From RYN-230 sp963814645 (GTDB lineage Bacteria > Actinomycetota > Actinomycetes > Streptosporangiales > Streptosporangiaceae), in contig CAWFDX010000009.1 in the NCBI GenBank assembly GCA_963814645.1, positions 868,001 to 932,000 of the forward strand: a DNA stretch of 64,000 nucleotides, given 5' to 3'. The position numbers and the translations under genes are program-made. A model generated the notes under the pieces. It was not told the DNA's origin. It searched no databases and saw only the letters and a program-made list of their open reading frames with translations. Positions 35,142 through 43,698 of the stretch are shown one piece after another (position 1 is the first letter of the stretch; every line of letters starts with the position of its first letter).

Positions 35142-36632
35142 TCAGCCGATCGGCTTGATCGCGGCGGCCAGCCGGTGCAGCGTCCGCTCCCGGCCGAGCA
35201 GCTCGATCGACTCATACAGCGGCGGGGAGACCCGCTTACCGGTCACCGCCACCCGGACCGGTGCGAACGCCTTCCGCGGCGCCAATCCGAGGCCGTCGAG
35301 CAGGGCGGTTGACAGCGCGGCCTTGATCGCCTCGTGTGTCCATGGCTCGACCTCGGCCAAGGCGACCTCGGCCGCCTGCAGCACCGGCAGCGCGTCCGGG
35401 GTGAGCACCCGCTCGGCGTCCTCCGGCTCGACCTTGAACCCGCCGTCGTCCCCGGCGAACAAGAAGCTGAGCAGGCCGACCGCCTCGGTGAGCCTGCCGA
35501 TCCGGGTCTGGATCAGCGGCGCGGCCGCCTCGATCAGCGCCGCCTGGTCCGGGCTCGGCGGGGTCGCCACCATCTCGACCCGCTCCAGGAACGGGGTAAT
35601 GCGGGCGACGAAATCGGCCGGTTCCAGGGCACGGATCTTGTCCCCGTTGATCGCCTCGAGCTTCTTCACGTCGAACTGGGCCGGGTTCTTGTTCACCCGG
35701 GCCAGGTCGAACTCGGCGGCCAGGTCGGCCAGGCTGAACTCCTCCCGGTTGTCCCCGGGGGACCAGCCGAGCAGGGCCAGGTAGTTGTCGATCGCCTCGG
35801 GCAGGAAGCCTTCCTCCCGGTACCAGTTGACCGAGACTACGCCGTTCCGCTTGGACAGCCGCTGGTTGTCCTTGCCCAGCACGTACGGCAGGTGGGCGAA
35901 CACCGGGAAGTCGGCCTCGGCCACCCCCATGGCCCGGTACACCGCGATCTGCCGCGGCGTGGAGGACAGCAGGTCCTCGCCGCGCACCACGTGGGTGATC
36001 TTCATCAGCACGTCGTCCACGGCCACGGCCAGCGTGTACAGCGGCGAGCCGTCCGCCCGGGCCAGCACGAAGTCGGGCACGTGCGCGTGATCGAAGGTGA
36101 CCTCGCCGCGGACCAGATCGGTGAACGTGGTCGACCCGTCGGGCATCCGGAACCGGACCACCGGCTTGCGCCCCTCGGCCCGGTACTCGGCCACCTGCTC
36201 GGCGGTGAGCACCCGGCAGTGCGCGTCGTAGCCGCTCGGGCCGCCGCTGGACCGGGCCGCCTCGCGGCGCGCGGCCAGTTCCTCCGGGGTGCAGTAGCAG
36301 TAGTAGGCGTCCCCGGTGCGGAGCAGGTGATCGAGCCACTCCGAGTAGATGCTCAGCCGCTCGCTCTGCCGGTACGGGCCGTACCGGCCGCCGACCTCCG
36401 GGCCCTCGTCCCACTGCAGGCCGAGCCAGCGCAGCGTGCCCAGCGCGGACGCGATGTACTCCGGGGTGACCCTGGTCTGGTCGGTGTCCTCGATGCGCAG
36501 CACGAACGTCCCGCCGGTGCGCCGGGCGAACGCCCAGTCATACAGCGCGGTCCGGATGTTGCCCACGTGCAGGTCCCCGCTGGGCGATGGGGCGAACCGG
36601 ACCCGCACCCCGCTGGCTGGCAGGTCAGTCAC
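35142..36632 (-). CDS. gltX: Glutamyl-tRNA synthetase
   Basis: 496 residues, full length. The class I HIGH motif appears as FAPSPSGDLHVGNIRTALY (HVGN) at about residues 11-29, and KMSKS as RLSKRNG at about 260. The anticodon-binding C-terminal helices are present. It charges tRNA-Glu, and in organisms without GlnRS also tRNA-Gln. The start overlaps the stop of the upstream fumarylacetoacetase-family gene by eight bases, so they are cotranscribed. No frame problem. Confidence 0.95.
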   Translation of the reverse strand: MTDLPASGVRVRFAPSPSGDLHVGNIRTALYDWAFARRTGGTFVLRIEDTDQTRVTPEYIASALGTLRWLGLQWDEGPEVGGRYGPYRQSERLSIYSEWLDHLLRTGDAYYCYCTPEELAARREAARSSGGPSGYDAHCRVLTAEQVAEYRAEGRKPVVRFRMPDGSTTFTDLVRGEVTFDHAHVPDFVLARADGSPLYTLAVAVDDVLMKITHVVRGEDLLSSTPRQIAVYRAMGVAEADFPVFAHLPYVLGKDNQRLSKRNGVVSVNWYREEGFLPEAIDNYLALLGWSPGDNREEFSLADLAAEFDLARVNKNPAQFDVKKLEAINGDKIRALEPADFVARITPFLERVEMVATPPSPDQAALIEAAAPLIQTRIGRLTEAVGLLSFLFAGDDGGFKVEPEDAERVLTPDALPVLQAAEVALAEVEPWTHEAIKAALSTALLDGLGLAPRKAFAPVRVAVTGKRVSPPLYESIELLGRERTLHRLAAAIKPIG

Positions 36633-37464
36633 GGCCGACCACCGTGTTGCTCAGCGACCCGATGTTCTCGATGGTCACGGACACCTCGTCTCCATCCTCC
36701 AGCGGCCCGACCCCGGCCGGCGTCCCGGTGAGCAGCACGTCCCCGGGCAGCAGGGTCATCACCGTGCTGACGTATTCCACCAGGGCCGGCACATCATAGA
36801 GCAGCTCCGAGGTGCGGGCCCGCTGCCGCACCTCGTCGTTCACCGACGTGGTGAGTTCCAGATCGGCCGGGTCCACGTCGGTCTCGATCCACGGGCCGAG
36901 CGGGCAGAACGTGTCGAAGCCCTTGGCCCGGGTCCACTGCCCGTCCCGGGCCTGCAGGTCGCGGGCGGTTACGTCGTTGGCGCAGGTATAGCCGAAGATG
37001 ACATCGGCCGCCTGGGCGGCGGGCACCTCACGGCACAGCCGTCCGATGATCACCGCGAGCTCACCCTGGTAGTCCACCCGCTGAGTCAGCTTGACCGGAT
37101 AGGCGATCTGGTCGCCGTGCCCGACCACGGCGGTGGACGGCTTGAGGAACAGCACCGGCTCCCCGGCGGCCGGGACGCCCGGCTCGGCACCGCTCTCCCG
37201 GCCGTTCCCGGCGTAGTTGCCACCCACCGCGACGACCTTGCTGGGCAGCACCGGGGCCAGCAGGCGCACCTCGGCCAGCGGATAGGTCTCCCCGGTGAAC
37301 TGGACGCCACCCTTACCCGGGCTGAACGGGTGGCCGCGCAGCTCAGCGATCACGGCCAGCGGCGGCCGCGCTGCGGACTGGCCGCCCGCGGCCCCGTCGG
37401 CCCGGGTCTCCCCGACCACGCCGTAGGCGACGTCGCTACCTTTGGCGAATCTCGCGATGCGCAC
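36625..37464 (-). CDS. Fumarylacetoacetate hydrolase-family protein
   Basis: 279 residues. The C-terminal FAH domain has the metal-binding pattern VDYQGELAVIIGR, the loop FGYTCANDVTARDLQ, GFDTFCPLGPWI and the end LLTGTPAGVGP. Members hydrolyse or decarboxylate beta-keto acids (for example 2-hydroxyhepta-2,4-diene-1,7-dioate isomerase, acylpyruvate hydrolase). The specific substrate is unclear. It forms a two-gene operon with gltX, an arrangement found in other actinobacteria. Confidence 0.85.
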   Translation of the reverse strand: MRIARFAKGSDVAYGVVGETRADGAAGGQSAARPPLAVIAELRGHPFSPGKGGVQFTGETYPLAEVRLLAPVLPSKVVAVGGNYAGNGRESGAEPGVPAAGEPVLFLKPSTAVVGHGDQIAYPVKLTQRVDYQGELAVIIGRLCREVPAAQAADVIFGYTCANDVTARDLQARDGQWTRAKGFDTFCPLGPWIETDVDPADLELTTSVNDEVRQRARTSELLYDVPALVEYVSTVMTLLPGDVLLTGTPAGVGPLEDGDEVSVTIENIGSLSNTVVGRD

Positions 37465-37571
37465 CGCTCAACCTCACCGATGAGTTCCCTGCCCGAGCCG
37501 TCCTGGCACCCGGCCGCTCCGGCATCCCGCTAGAGCCTACTGAGCACGGCGCACCGCCGCGCCGGGCGCCG

Positions 37572-37817
37572 CTACTGCATGTACCCCTCGACCTCGGCCG
37601 CCGGCCGCTCCGAGCTGTCCCCCGGGTCCTCGCCGAACTCACGCCGGGCCCGGCGCTGCCGCAGCAGGTCCCAGCACTGGTCCAGCGACTCCTCGACCGT
37701 GCGCAGCTGAGTCCGCTCCGCCTCGCTGGACAGCGAGCCGTCGGCGACCTTGGCCCGGAGCTCGTGCTCGGTCTTGATGAGCTCGTCGATGTGGCCCAGG
37801 ATTTCCTTGTCGTTCAT
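37572..37817 (-). CDS. DUF2630-family small protein
   Basis: 81 residues from ATG 37817. Helical throughout, with the family pattern MNDKEILGHIDELIKTEHEL then LDQCWDLLRQRRARREFG and the C-terminal RPAAEVEGYMQ. Function unknown; common in actinobacteria. It is divergent from the SDR gene with 70 bases between. Confidence 0.85.
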   Translation of the reverse strand: MNDKEILGHIDELIKTEHELRAKVADGSLSSEAERTQLRTVEESLDQCWDLLRQRRARREFGEDPGDSSERPAAEVEGYMQ

Positions 37818-37887
37818 GGCTCCACCGTACGGGTGCGCGGCCGGTCCGCGAACCCTGGGTCCCCAGCCGGCCGTTACCCTTGACCAG

Positions 37888-38595
37888 GTGCCAGACCCGG
37901 TCTTCCTGATCACGGGCGCGTCCCAGGGCATCGGCGCGGCCACCGCCCGGGCCGCGGCCACCGCCGGTTACCGGGTGGTGCTCGCCGCTCGCCGCCCGGG
38001 GCCGCTGGCCGCCCTGGCCGCCGAGCTGGGCGGCCCGCCCCGCGCCGTCCCGGTCAGCTGCGACATCGCCGACTGGGCCCAGCTGCAGAGCCTGATCGCC
38101 GAGGTGCAGCGCACCCTGGGCCGGCTGGACGTCGTGTTCGCCAACGCGGCCACCGCGATGGGCACCTCCTTCCTCGGCCGCGGCGGCCGGCCGCCGGGCG
38201 AGTGGGCGGGCATGGTGCAGACGAACGTGCTGGGCACCGCGCTGACCGCGCGGGCCGTGCTGCCGCTGCTGGCCGAGACGGGCGGGCACCTGGTGCTGAC
38301 CGGTTCGGTGGCGGGCCGCGTGCTGCGCCCGGGCAGCCTGTACTCGGCCACCAAGTGGGCGGTGAGCGCGCTGGCCGCCAGCATCCGGGCCGAGTGCGTG
38401 GGTACCGGGGTGCGGGTCACCCTGGTCCAGCCCGGGCTGACCGACACCGGCCCGGTCAGCCCCGGCCGGGAAGCCGATCCGAAACTGGCCCCCGGCGATG
38501 TCGCCCGGGCCGTGCTGTACGCGGTCAGCCAGCCCGCCAGCGTGGACGTCAGCGAGATCGTGATCCGCCCGGTCGGCCAGGACCCGTTCCGCTGA
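37888..38595 (+). CDS. Short-chain dehydrogenase/reductase
   Basis: 235 residues from GTG 37888. The coenzyme motif TGASQGIG is at about 9-16, followed by ARRPG (NADPH-type Arg), NAATA, the catalytic Ser in LTGSVAG and YSATK (Tyr-Lys). Substrate unknown. Confidence 0.9.
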   Translation: MPDPVFLITGASQGIGAATARAAATAGYRVVLAARRPGPLAALAAELGGPPRAVPVSCDIADWAQLQSLIAEVQRTLGRLDVVFANAATAMGTSFLGRGGRPPGEWAGMVQTNVLGTALTARAVLPLLAETGGHLVLTGSVAGRVLRPGSLYSATKWAVSALAASIRAECVGTGVRVTLVQPGLTDTGPVSPGREADPKLAPGDVARAVLYAVSQPASVDVSEIVIRPVGQDPFR

Positions 38596-38629
38596 GCACG
38601 GCCGCCTGCTGGACCGGCGGCGTGACCCG

Positions 38630-39570
38630 GCCCCCGGCCGGTCCAGCAGGAACGCCAAGCCGGCCACGCACAGCCCCAGCGCGACCGGGATGCACAGTGC
38701 GGTGGTCAGCCCGGCCAGGCTGGCACACCCGCCGATCAGCGCCGGGCCGCCGACCAGGCCCAGGTAGCCGAGACCGCCGACCCAGCTGACCGCGCGGCCC
38801 GGGTGATCCGGGTCGGTGCTCCCGGCTGCGGAGAACAGCTGCGGGATGGTGCAGGACAGCCCGGCGCCGCAGGCCGCGAACCCGGCCACTGCGGCCGCCG
38901 CCTGGTGCGTGCGCAGCGCGCCGGCCAGCCCCACCACGGCCAGCAGGCCGCACCGGCGGACCAGCCCGGCCGGGCCGTACCGGGTGGCCAGCCGGTCGCC
39001 CGCCAGCCGCCCGGCCACCATGCCGAGCGAGAAGCCGGCGAACCCGGCGACCGCGAACCAGCCCGGTGTGCGCAGCACGTCGCGCAGGTAGACGCCGCTC
39101 CAGCTGCCCACCGCACCCTCGGTGATCACGCAGCACAGCGCCAGCAGGCCGAGCGCCATCAGCCGCGGCGGCGCGGAAGCGCGTGCTGGACGGCTGGCCC
39201 GGGCCGGCCGCGCGGGCCAGTTCCCGGCCGGCTCGGGCAGCAGCCGCCCACCGGCGATGATCGCCACGGTCACGCAGGCCAGCACGGTGGCACCCAGCAC
39301 ACTCAGCAGTTCAGCCGGGCGCCCGGCCAGCAACCCGCCTAACAGCGCCCCGGTCAGCCCGCCCACGCTGTAGGACGCGAAGAACGAGGCCATCAGCGGC
39401 CGCCCGTAGCCCTGCTCCACCCGGACACCCTCCGCGTTCATCGCCACCGCCAGCGCACCACCCGCGATACCGAACGCCAGCAACGCGGCGATGACCTCAG
39501 CCAGCGTCCGGGCCGTGCAGGACGAAATAGCCAAGAACGGCAGCGCGCGCAGCACAACTGGCCAGGCGTC
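38630..39570 (-). pseudogene. MFS transporter relic, both ends lost
   Basis: Readable MFS helices run from AIAALLAFGIAGGALAV-like EVIAALLAFGIAGGALAVAM and NAEGVRVEQGYGRPLMASFF through LVGGPALIGGCASLAGLTTA to LCVAGLAFLLDRPGAG, matching the last ten of twelve helices of a YbjJ-type transporter. Upstream of about 39570 the frame has no membrane helices and no sensible start, so about 70-90 residues are missing. At the 3' end the frame runs without a stop into the antisense of the SDR gene. Not likely functional. Confidence 0.65.
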
Positions 39571-39734
39571 GCAGTCAGCCCTGGACTGACCCGGGGGCCC
39601 CGGGCAGCGGCCTGGCACCTGCTGACGGACGGCGAGCCGGGGTCTGGAGCTCGGCCGTGAGCACGGAGGCGGATGGCCGCACCATAGCGCCCGGTCAGCT
39701 AGCCCGACAGAGGCCATAAGTTCCAGGCCGGCGC

Positions 39735-41366
39735 TCAGGCCGATGGTCCTGGCTGGCCCGGGCTGGCTGCGTCCGGCTGATAGCCGACCCGCAGCAGCGC
39801 GTAGCTGACCGCTTCCTCCAGCGCATGCCAGGACGCGGCGATGATATTTTCATCCACCCCGACGGTGCTCCACGTCCCGTCGGCCGCGCCGGTGCCGTCA
39901 CTGGACTCGATGAGCACCCGGGTGACCGCCCCGGTGCCGTGCGAGCCCTCCACGATGCGCACCTTGTAGTCGGCCAGCTCCAGCATGGCCAGTTCCGGGT
40001 AGAGCCGCTCCAGGGCCAGCCGCAGCGCCTTGTCCAGCGAGTTGACCGGGCCGTTGCCCTCGCCGGTGGCGACGATCCGCTCGCCCTTGGCGTGCAGCTT
40101 GACGGTGGCCTCGCTGATCACCTCACCGCCGGGCCGCTGCTCGACGATGACCCGCCAGGACTCCACCTGGAAATGGCGCAGCTGCGCGCCGGCCAGCTCA
40201 TCGCGCAGCAGCAGCTCGAACGAGGCGTCGGCGGCCTCGAATGTGTACCCGCGGGCCTCCATCTCCTTGACCCGGCTGACCACCCGGCCGACCGTGCCTT
40301 TCTCGCCGGACAGGTCGTAGCCGAGCTGCTTGCCCTTGATCTCCACCGACGCCCGGCCGGCCATGTCCGACACCAGCATCCGCATGTCGTTGCCGACCAG
40401 CACCGGGTCGATGTGCTGGTACAGCATCGGGTCGACCTTGACCGCCGAGGCGTGCAGCCCGGCCTTGTGCGCGAACGCGGAGAAGCCCACGTAGGGCTGG
40501 TGGGTGCTCGGCGTGACGTTGGTGACCTCGCTGATCGCGTGGGCCACCCGGCTCATCTCGGCCAGGCAGCCCTCGGGCAGCACCTCACGGCCCTTCTTCA
40601 GCTGCAGCCCGGCGACCACGCTGAACAGGTTGGCGTTGCCGGCCCGCTCCCCGTAGCCGTTGGCGCAGCCCTGCACGTGGCTGACCCCCGCCTCCACCGC
40701 GACCAGGCTGTTGGCCACCGCGCAGGCCGTGTCGTCGTGGCAGTGGATGCCGAGCCGGGCGCCGGTGGCCGCGGCCACCGCGCTGACCACGTCGCCCAGC
40801 TCGCCGGGGAGCATGCCGCCGTTGGTGTCGCACAGCGCGACCACGTCCGCGCCGGCCTCGGTGGCGGCCCGGACCACCTCCAGCGCGTAGGCCGGGTCCG
40901 ACCGGTATCCGTCGAAGAAATGCTCCGCGTCCAGGAACACCCGCTGCCCCTCGGCGCGCAGGTGGCTGACCGTGTCCCGGATCATGGCCAGGTTCTCTTC
41001 CAGCGTGGTCCGCAGGGCCAGCCGGACATGCCGGTCGTGACTCTTGGCGACAAGAGTCACGACCGGCGCCCCGGACTCGCGCAGCGCGGCGACCTGAGGG
41101 TCGTCGGCCGCCTGCACGCCGGGCCGGCGGGTCGCGCCGAACGCGGCGAGCTGCGCGTGCCGGAGATCCAGTTCGGTGCGGGCCCGCCGGAAGAACTCGG
41201 TGTCCTTCGGGATCGCACCGGGCCAGCCACCCTCGATGAAGCCGACGCCGAACTCATCCAGCCGCCGGGCGATGGCCAGCTTGTCGGCGACGGTGAGACT
41301 CAGCCCCTCCTGCTGGGCGCCGTCCCGCAGCGTGGTGTCGTAGACGTGGAACTCGTCGTCAGGCAT
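39735..41366 (-). CDS. cimA: Citramalate synthase
   Basis: 543 residues. The HMGL/alpha-isopropylmalate-synthase-like barrel opens with VYDTTLRDGAQQEGLSLTVA (metal-binding Asp in LRDG). The HCHDD and GCANGYGERAGNANL motifs follow, then a LeuA dimer/regulatory domain (about 420-520). The length and the GIEGGWPGAIPKD-like FIEGGWPGAIPKDTEFF block separate CimA from LeuA. It condenses pyruvate and acetyl-CoA to (R)-citramalate, giving a threonine-independent route to isoleucine. An Ile-leader attenuator lies upstream. Confidence 0.92.
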   Translation of the reverse strand: MPDDEFHVYDTTLRDGAQQEGLSLTVADKLAIARRLDEFGVGFIEGGWPGAIPKDTEFFRRARTELDLRHAQLAAFGATRRPGVQAADDPQVAALRESGAPVVTLVAKSHDRHVRLALRTTLEENLAMIRDTVSHLRAEGQRVFLDAEHFFDGYRSDPAYALEVVRAATEAGADVVALCDTNGGMLPGELGDVVSAVAAATGARLGIHCHDDTACAVANSLVAVEAGVSHVQGCANGYGERAGNANLFSVVAGLQLKKGREVLPEGCLAEMSRVAHAISEVTNVTPSTHQPYVGFSAFAHKAGLHASAVKVDPMLYQHIDPVLVGNDMRMLVSDMAGRASVEIKGKQLGYDLSGEKGTVGRVVSRVKEMEARGYTFEAADASFELLLRDELAGAQLRHFQVESWRVIVEQRPGGEVISEATVKLHAKGERIVATGEGNGPVNSLDKALRLALERLYPELAMLELADYKVRIVEGSHGTGAVTRVLIESSDGTGAADGTWSTVGVDENIIAASWHALEEAVSYALLRVGYQPDAASPGQPGPSA

Positions 41367-41400
41367 TGACCTGGTCCGTCTCTGTCGTGGGTGTAGGCAC

Positions 41401-41497
41401 AAAACAAAAGACCCCTCGCGGCATGCGAGAGGTCTGCGCGTCGGCTGTGCTGCTGTTAGCCGACGCGCCTGCCGATAATGATCCGGCCGGAAGTCAT
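41401..41497 (-). promoter_or_regulatory. Transcription attenuator of cimA
   Basis: In minus-strand order: the leader ORF (41497-41456), a 9-bp hairpin overlapping its stop (GCGTCGGCT, 41458-41466 with 41438-41446), then an 11-bp terminator stem with one G-U pair (41425-41435 with 41409-41419, AGACCTCTCGC/GCGAGGGGTCT) followed by TTTTGTTTTG. cimA starts 35 bases later. Stalling at the Ile codons would favour an alternative fold; the exact anti-terminator is not proven here. Confidence 0.8.
41456..41497 (-). CDS. Leader peptide MTSGRIIIGRRVG of cimA
   Basis: 13 codons from ATG to TAA with three successive isoleucine codons (ATC, ATT, ATC) and a valine, ending inside the first hairpin of the attenuator. 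It is a sensor for charged tRNA-Ile. Confidence 0.75.
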   Translation of the reverse strand: MTSGRIIIGRRVG

Positions 41498-41552
41498 GCT
41501 CTCAGTCTGCCATACCCCAGCGAGTGCCTGCCGCCGGATCGCCGGATCAGGG

Positions 41553-42487
41553 TCAGCGGGCGTCCGGCGCGAACCCGGTCGCGATGAGCTGGCCGGTCAC
41601 CAGCTTGGCGCAGCCGGCCGGGTCATCCAGCCAGGGGCCGTGCCCGCCCGGGACCTCGTGCAGCACCGCGCCGGGAATCCGGCTGATGGCCGGCCGGGCC
41701 CGGGCCGGAGCCGGGAACGGGTCACTGGTTCCCCAGCAGAACAGGGTGGGCACGCTGACCCGCTGCAGTTACCATCGGTCATGACGCTCTCCGGCCGAGG
41801 CCGGCGGAACCCGTTGATCGCATGCATCAGCGAGCCGACGGTCCGCGCGTTGCCCGGACGGCGGCCCGCCAGCCGGAGCACGTCGACCAGCTCAGCTGGC
41901 ATAGCCGCGGCGGCGGCTGGGCTGAGCCCCTGGCCGAGCAGCTTCCGGTACACCGGCCGGGGCGACGGGGCGCGCAGCGTCGCCCGGCCGAGCCCCGGGG
42001 CAGTCAGCAGCGACAGCGGCATTCGCACGGTGACCCCGGGCAGCGCGACTGCCGGATCACCGATGGCCACCAGCGAGCCGATCCGCCCGGGCCGGGCCGC
42101 CGCGTACCACAGCGCGAACATCCCGCCCAGCGAGTGCCCCACTACCGGCACGCCAGCCAGCCCAAGCGCGCCGAAGAGCCCGTCCATCAGCCGCAAGGAA
42201 TGCTCGCGCACCGCCCCGCGCTGGTACCGCACCGGCCCGGACAGCCCATGCCCCGGCAACTCCACCAGCTGCACTCGGTACCCGGCGAAGTGCCCCAGCC
42301 ACGGCGCCCACACCGCCGCCGCCAGCGTCACCCCATGCAACATCACCACCGGCTGCCCAGCACCCACCCCAAGCACCCGGACCCGGACCCCCGCGGGTCC
42401 GAGCTCGTAGTAGGACTCCTCAGCCGCCAGCCCGTAGCGGGCGAACACCCGCTGTTCTGCCTCCCGGATCCGCTCATCGAGCCGCAT
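41553..42487 (-). pseudogene. Alpha/beta hydrolase, single-base frameshift
   Basis: The first frame from ATG 42487 gives VRVLGVGAGQPVVMLHGVTL, the nucleophile in PVVGHSLGGMFALWY and the cap domain to GFRRPRPESVMTDGN. After about 41770 the family sequence continues in another frame: VPTLFCWGTSDPFPAPARAR, with the acid Asp, and the catalytic His in VPGGHGPWLDDP. One base is missing near 41765-41773. Together the two halves make about 310 residues with a complete Ser-Asp-His triad. No partner pathway is evident. Confidence 0.8.
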
Positions 42488-42507
42488 GTCCTGGCCCCAC
42501 CAGCCAG

Positions 42508-43623
42508 CTAGCAGATCTTGTAGACCCAGCCGTGCGGGTCGGGGCGCTGGCCGTACTGGATGCCGACCAGTTCCTCGCGCAGCCGCATGGTCACCGGCCC
42601 GGGGGTGCCATCGCCGATCGTCCATTCGCCGGTGGCGTTCTTGACCTGGCCGACCGGGGTGATGACGGCGGCGGTCCCGCAGGCGAACACCTCGGTCAGC
42701 TCGCCCGAGGCGCACTCGGCCTGCCACTGGTCGGCGGAGATCTTGCCTTCCTCGGTGCGGAAGCCGAGATCGGGCCCGAGGGTGAGCAGCGAGTCCCGGG
42801 TGATGCCCGGCAGCATGGTCCCGGTCAGCGCGGGCGTCATCATCCGCGCCTGTGCGCCGGAGCCATACACGAAGAACAGGTTCATCCCGCCCATTTCCTC
42901 GACCCAGCGGTGCTCTACCGCGTCCAGCCAGACCACCTGGTCGCAGCCGGACGCGGTGGCCTGGAGCTGGCCGGCGAACGCGGCCGCGTAGTTGCCGCCG
43001 CACTTGGCCTCCCCGGTGCCGCCGGGCGCCGCGCGGGTGTACTCGTGCGACAGCCACACCGAGACCGGCCGGATGCCGCCTTTGAAGTAGGCCGCGGCCG
43101 GCGACGCGATGACCGTGTACAGGTACTCCTGGGACGGCCGGTTCACGCCCAGCCCGCGCTGCGTCGCGATCATGAACGGGCGCAGGTACAGGCTGTGCCC
43201 CTCGGCCGCCGGGACCCAGTCGCGGTCCTGGCTGACCAGCAGCTCGATGGACCGCAGGAAGGCTGGCTCGGGCAGCTCCGGCATGGCCAGCCGGGTGGCC
43301 GACCGGTTGAACCGGGCCGCGTTGGCCTGCGGCCGGAAGGCCACGATCGGGCCGCCGCCCTGCCGGTATGCCTTCAGCCCTTCGAAGATCTCCTGGGCGT
43401 AGTGGAACACCGCGGTGGCCGGCTCCAGCATGAGCGGCCCGTACGGCCGCACCGCGCCGTCATGCCAGCCCTGGTCCGCCGTCCAGCGCAGGGTGACCAT
43501 GTGATCGGTGAATACCTCGCCGAACCCGGGGCTGGCCAGGATCTGGTCACGTTCCGTCGCGGGAACGGGATCGGTGCTGGCCCGGGTCGCAAACGCGATC
43601 TCGGGGCTGCGGCTTACCGTCAT
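42508..43623 (-). CDS. ilvE: Branched-chain amino acid aminotransferase
   Basis: 371 residues from ATG 43623, preceded by AGGAAGG; a GTG one codon earlier is possible. It is a class IV PLP enzyme: LMLEPATAVFHYAQEIFEGL, SLYLRPFMIAT, the PLP lysine in GEAKCGGNYAAA (Lys207) and EVFACGTAAVITPVG near the end. It transaminates the 2-keto acids of Ile, Leu and Val. A CCCGGCCGGG hairpin separates it from leuB upstream. Confidence 0.95.
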   Translation of the reverse strand: MTVSRSPEIAFATRASTDPVPATERDQILASPGFGEVFTDHMVTLRWTADQGWHDGAVRPYGPLMLEPATAVFHYAQEIFEGLKAYRQGGGPIVAFRPQANAARFNRSATRLAMPELPEPAFLRSIELLVSQDRDWVPAAEGHSLYLRPFMIATQRGLGVNRPSQEYLYTVIASPAAAYFKGGIRPVSVWLSHEYTRAAPGGTGEAKCGGNYAAAFAGQLQATASGCDQVVWLDAVEHRWVEEMGGMNLFFVYGSGAQARMMTPALTGTMLPGITRDSLLTLGPDLGFRTEEGKISADQWQAECASGELTEVFACGTAAVITPVGQVKNATGEWTIGDGTPGPVTMRLREELVGIQYGQRPDPHGWVYKIC

Positions 43624-43646
43624 CACTGGTCCTTCCTCTGGCCCGG

Positions 43647-43672
43647 CCCGGCCGGGCTCTGTCCCGGCCGGG
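43647..43672 (-). terminator. Hairpin between leuB and ilvE
   Basis: Two copies of the self-complementary CCCGGCCGGG (43647-43656, 43663-43672) with a 6-base loop. It may attenuate read-through from leuB into ilvE. No T-run. Confidence 0.5.
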
Positions 43673-43698
43673 CACCGTCGCCCGGCCGTTCGATGCGC

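Noticed and set aside
37639..38595. Extension of the MFS frame through the SDR gene antisense
   Set aside because: The frame is open only because of GC bias; membrane helices stop near 38640 and the SDR gene on the plus strand has full motifs.
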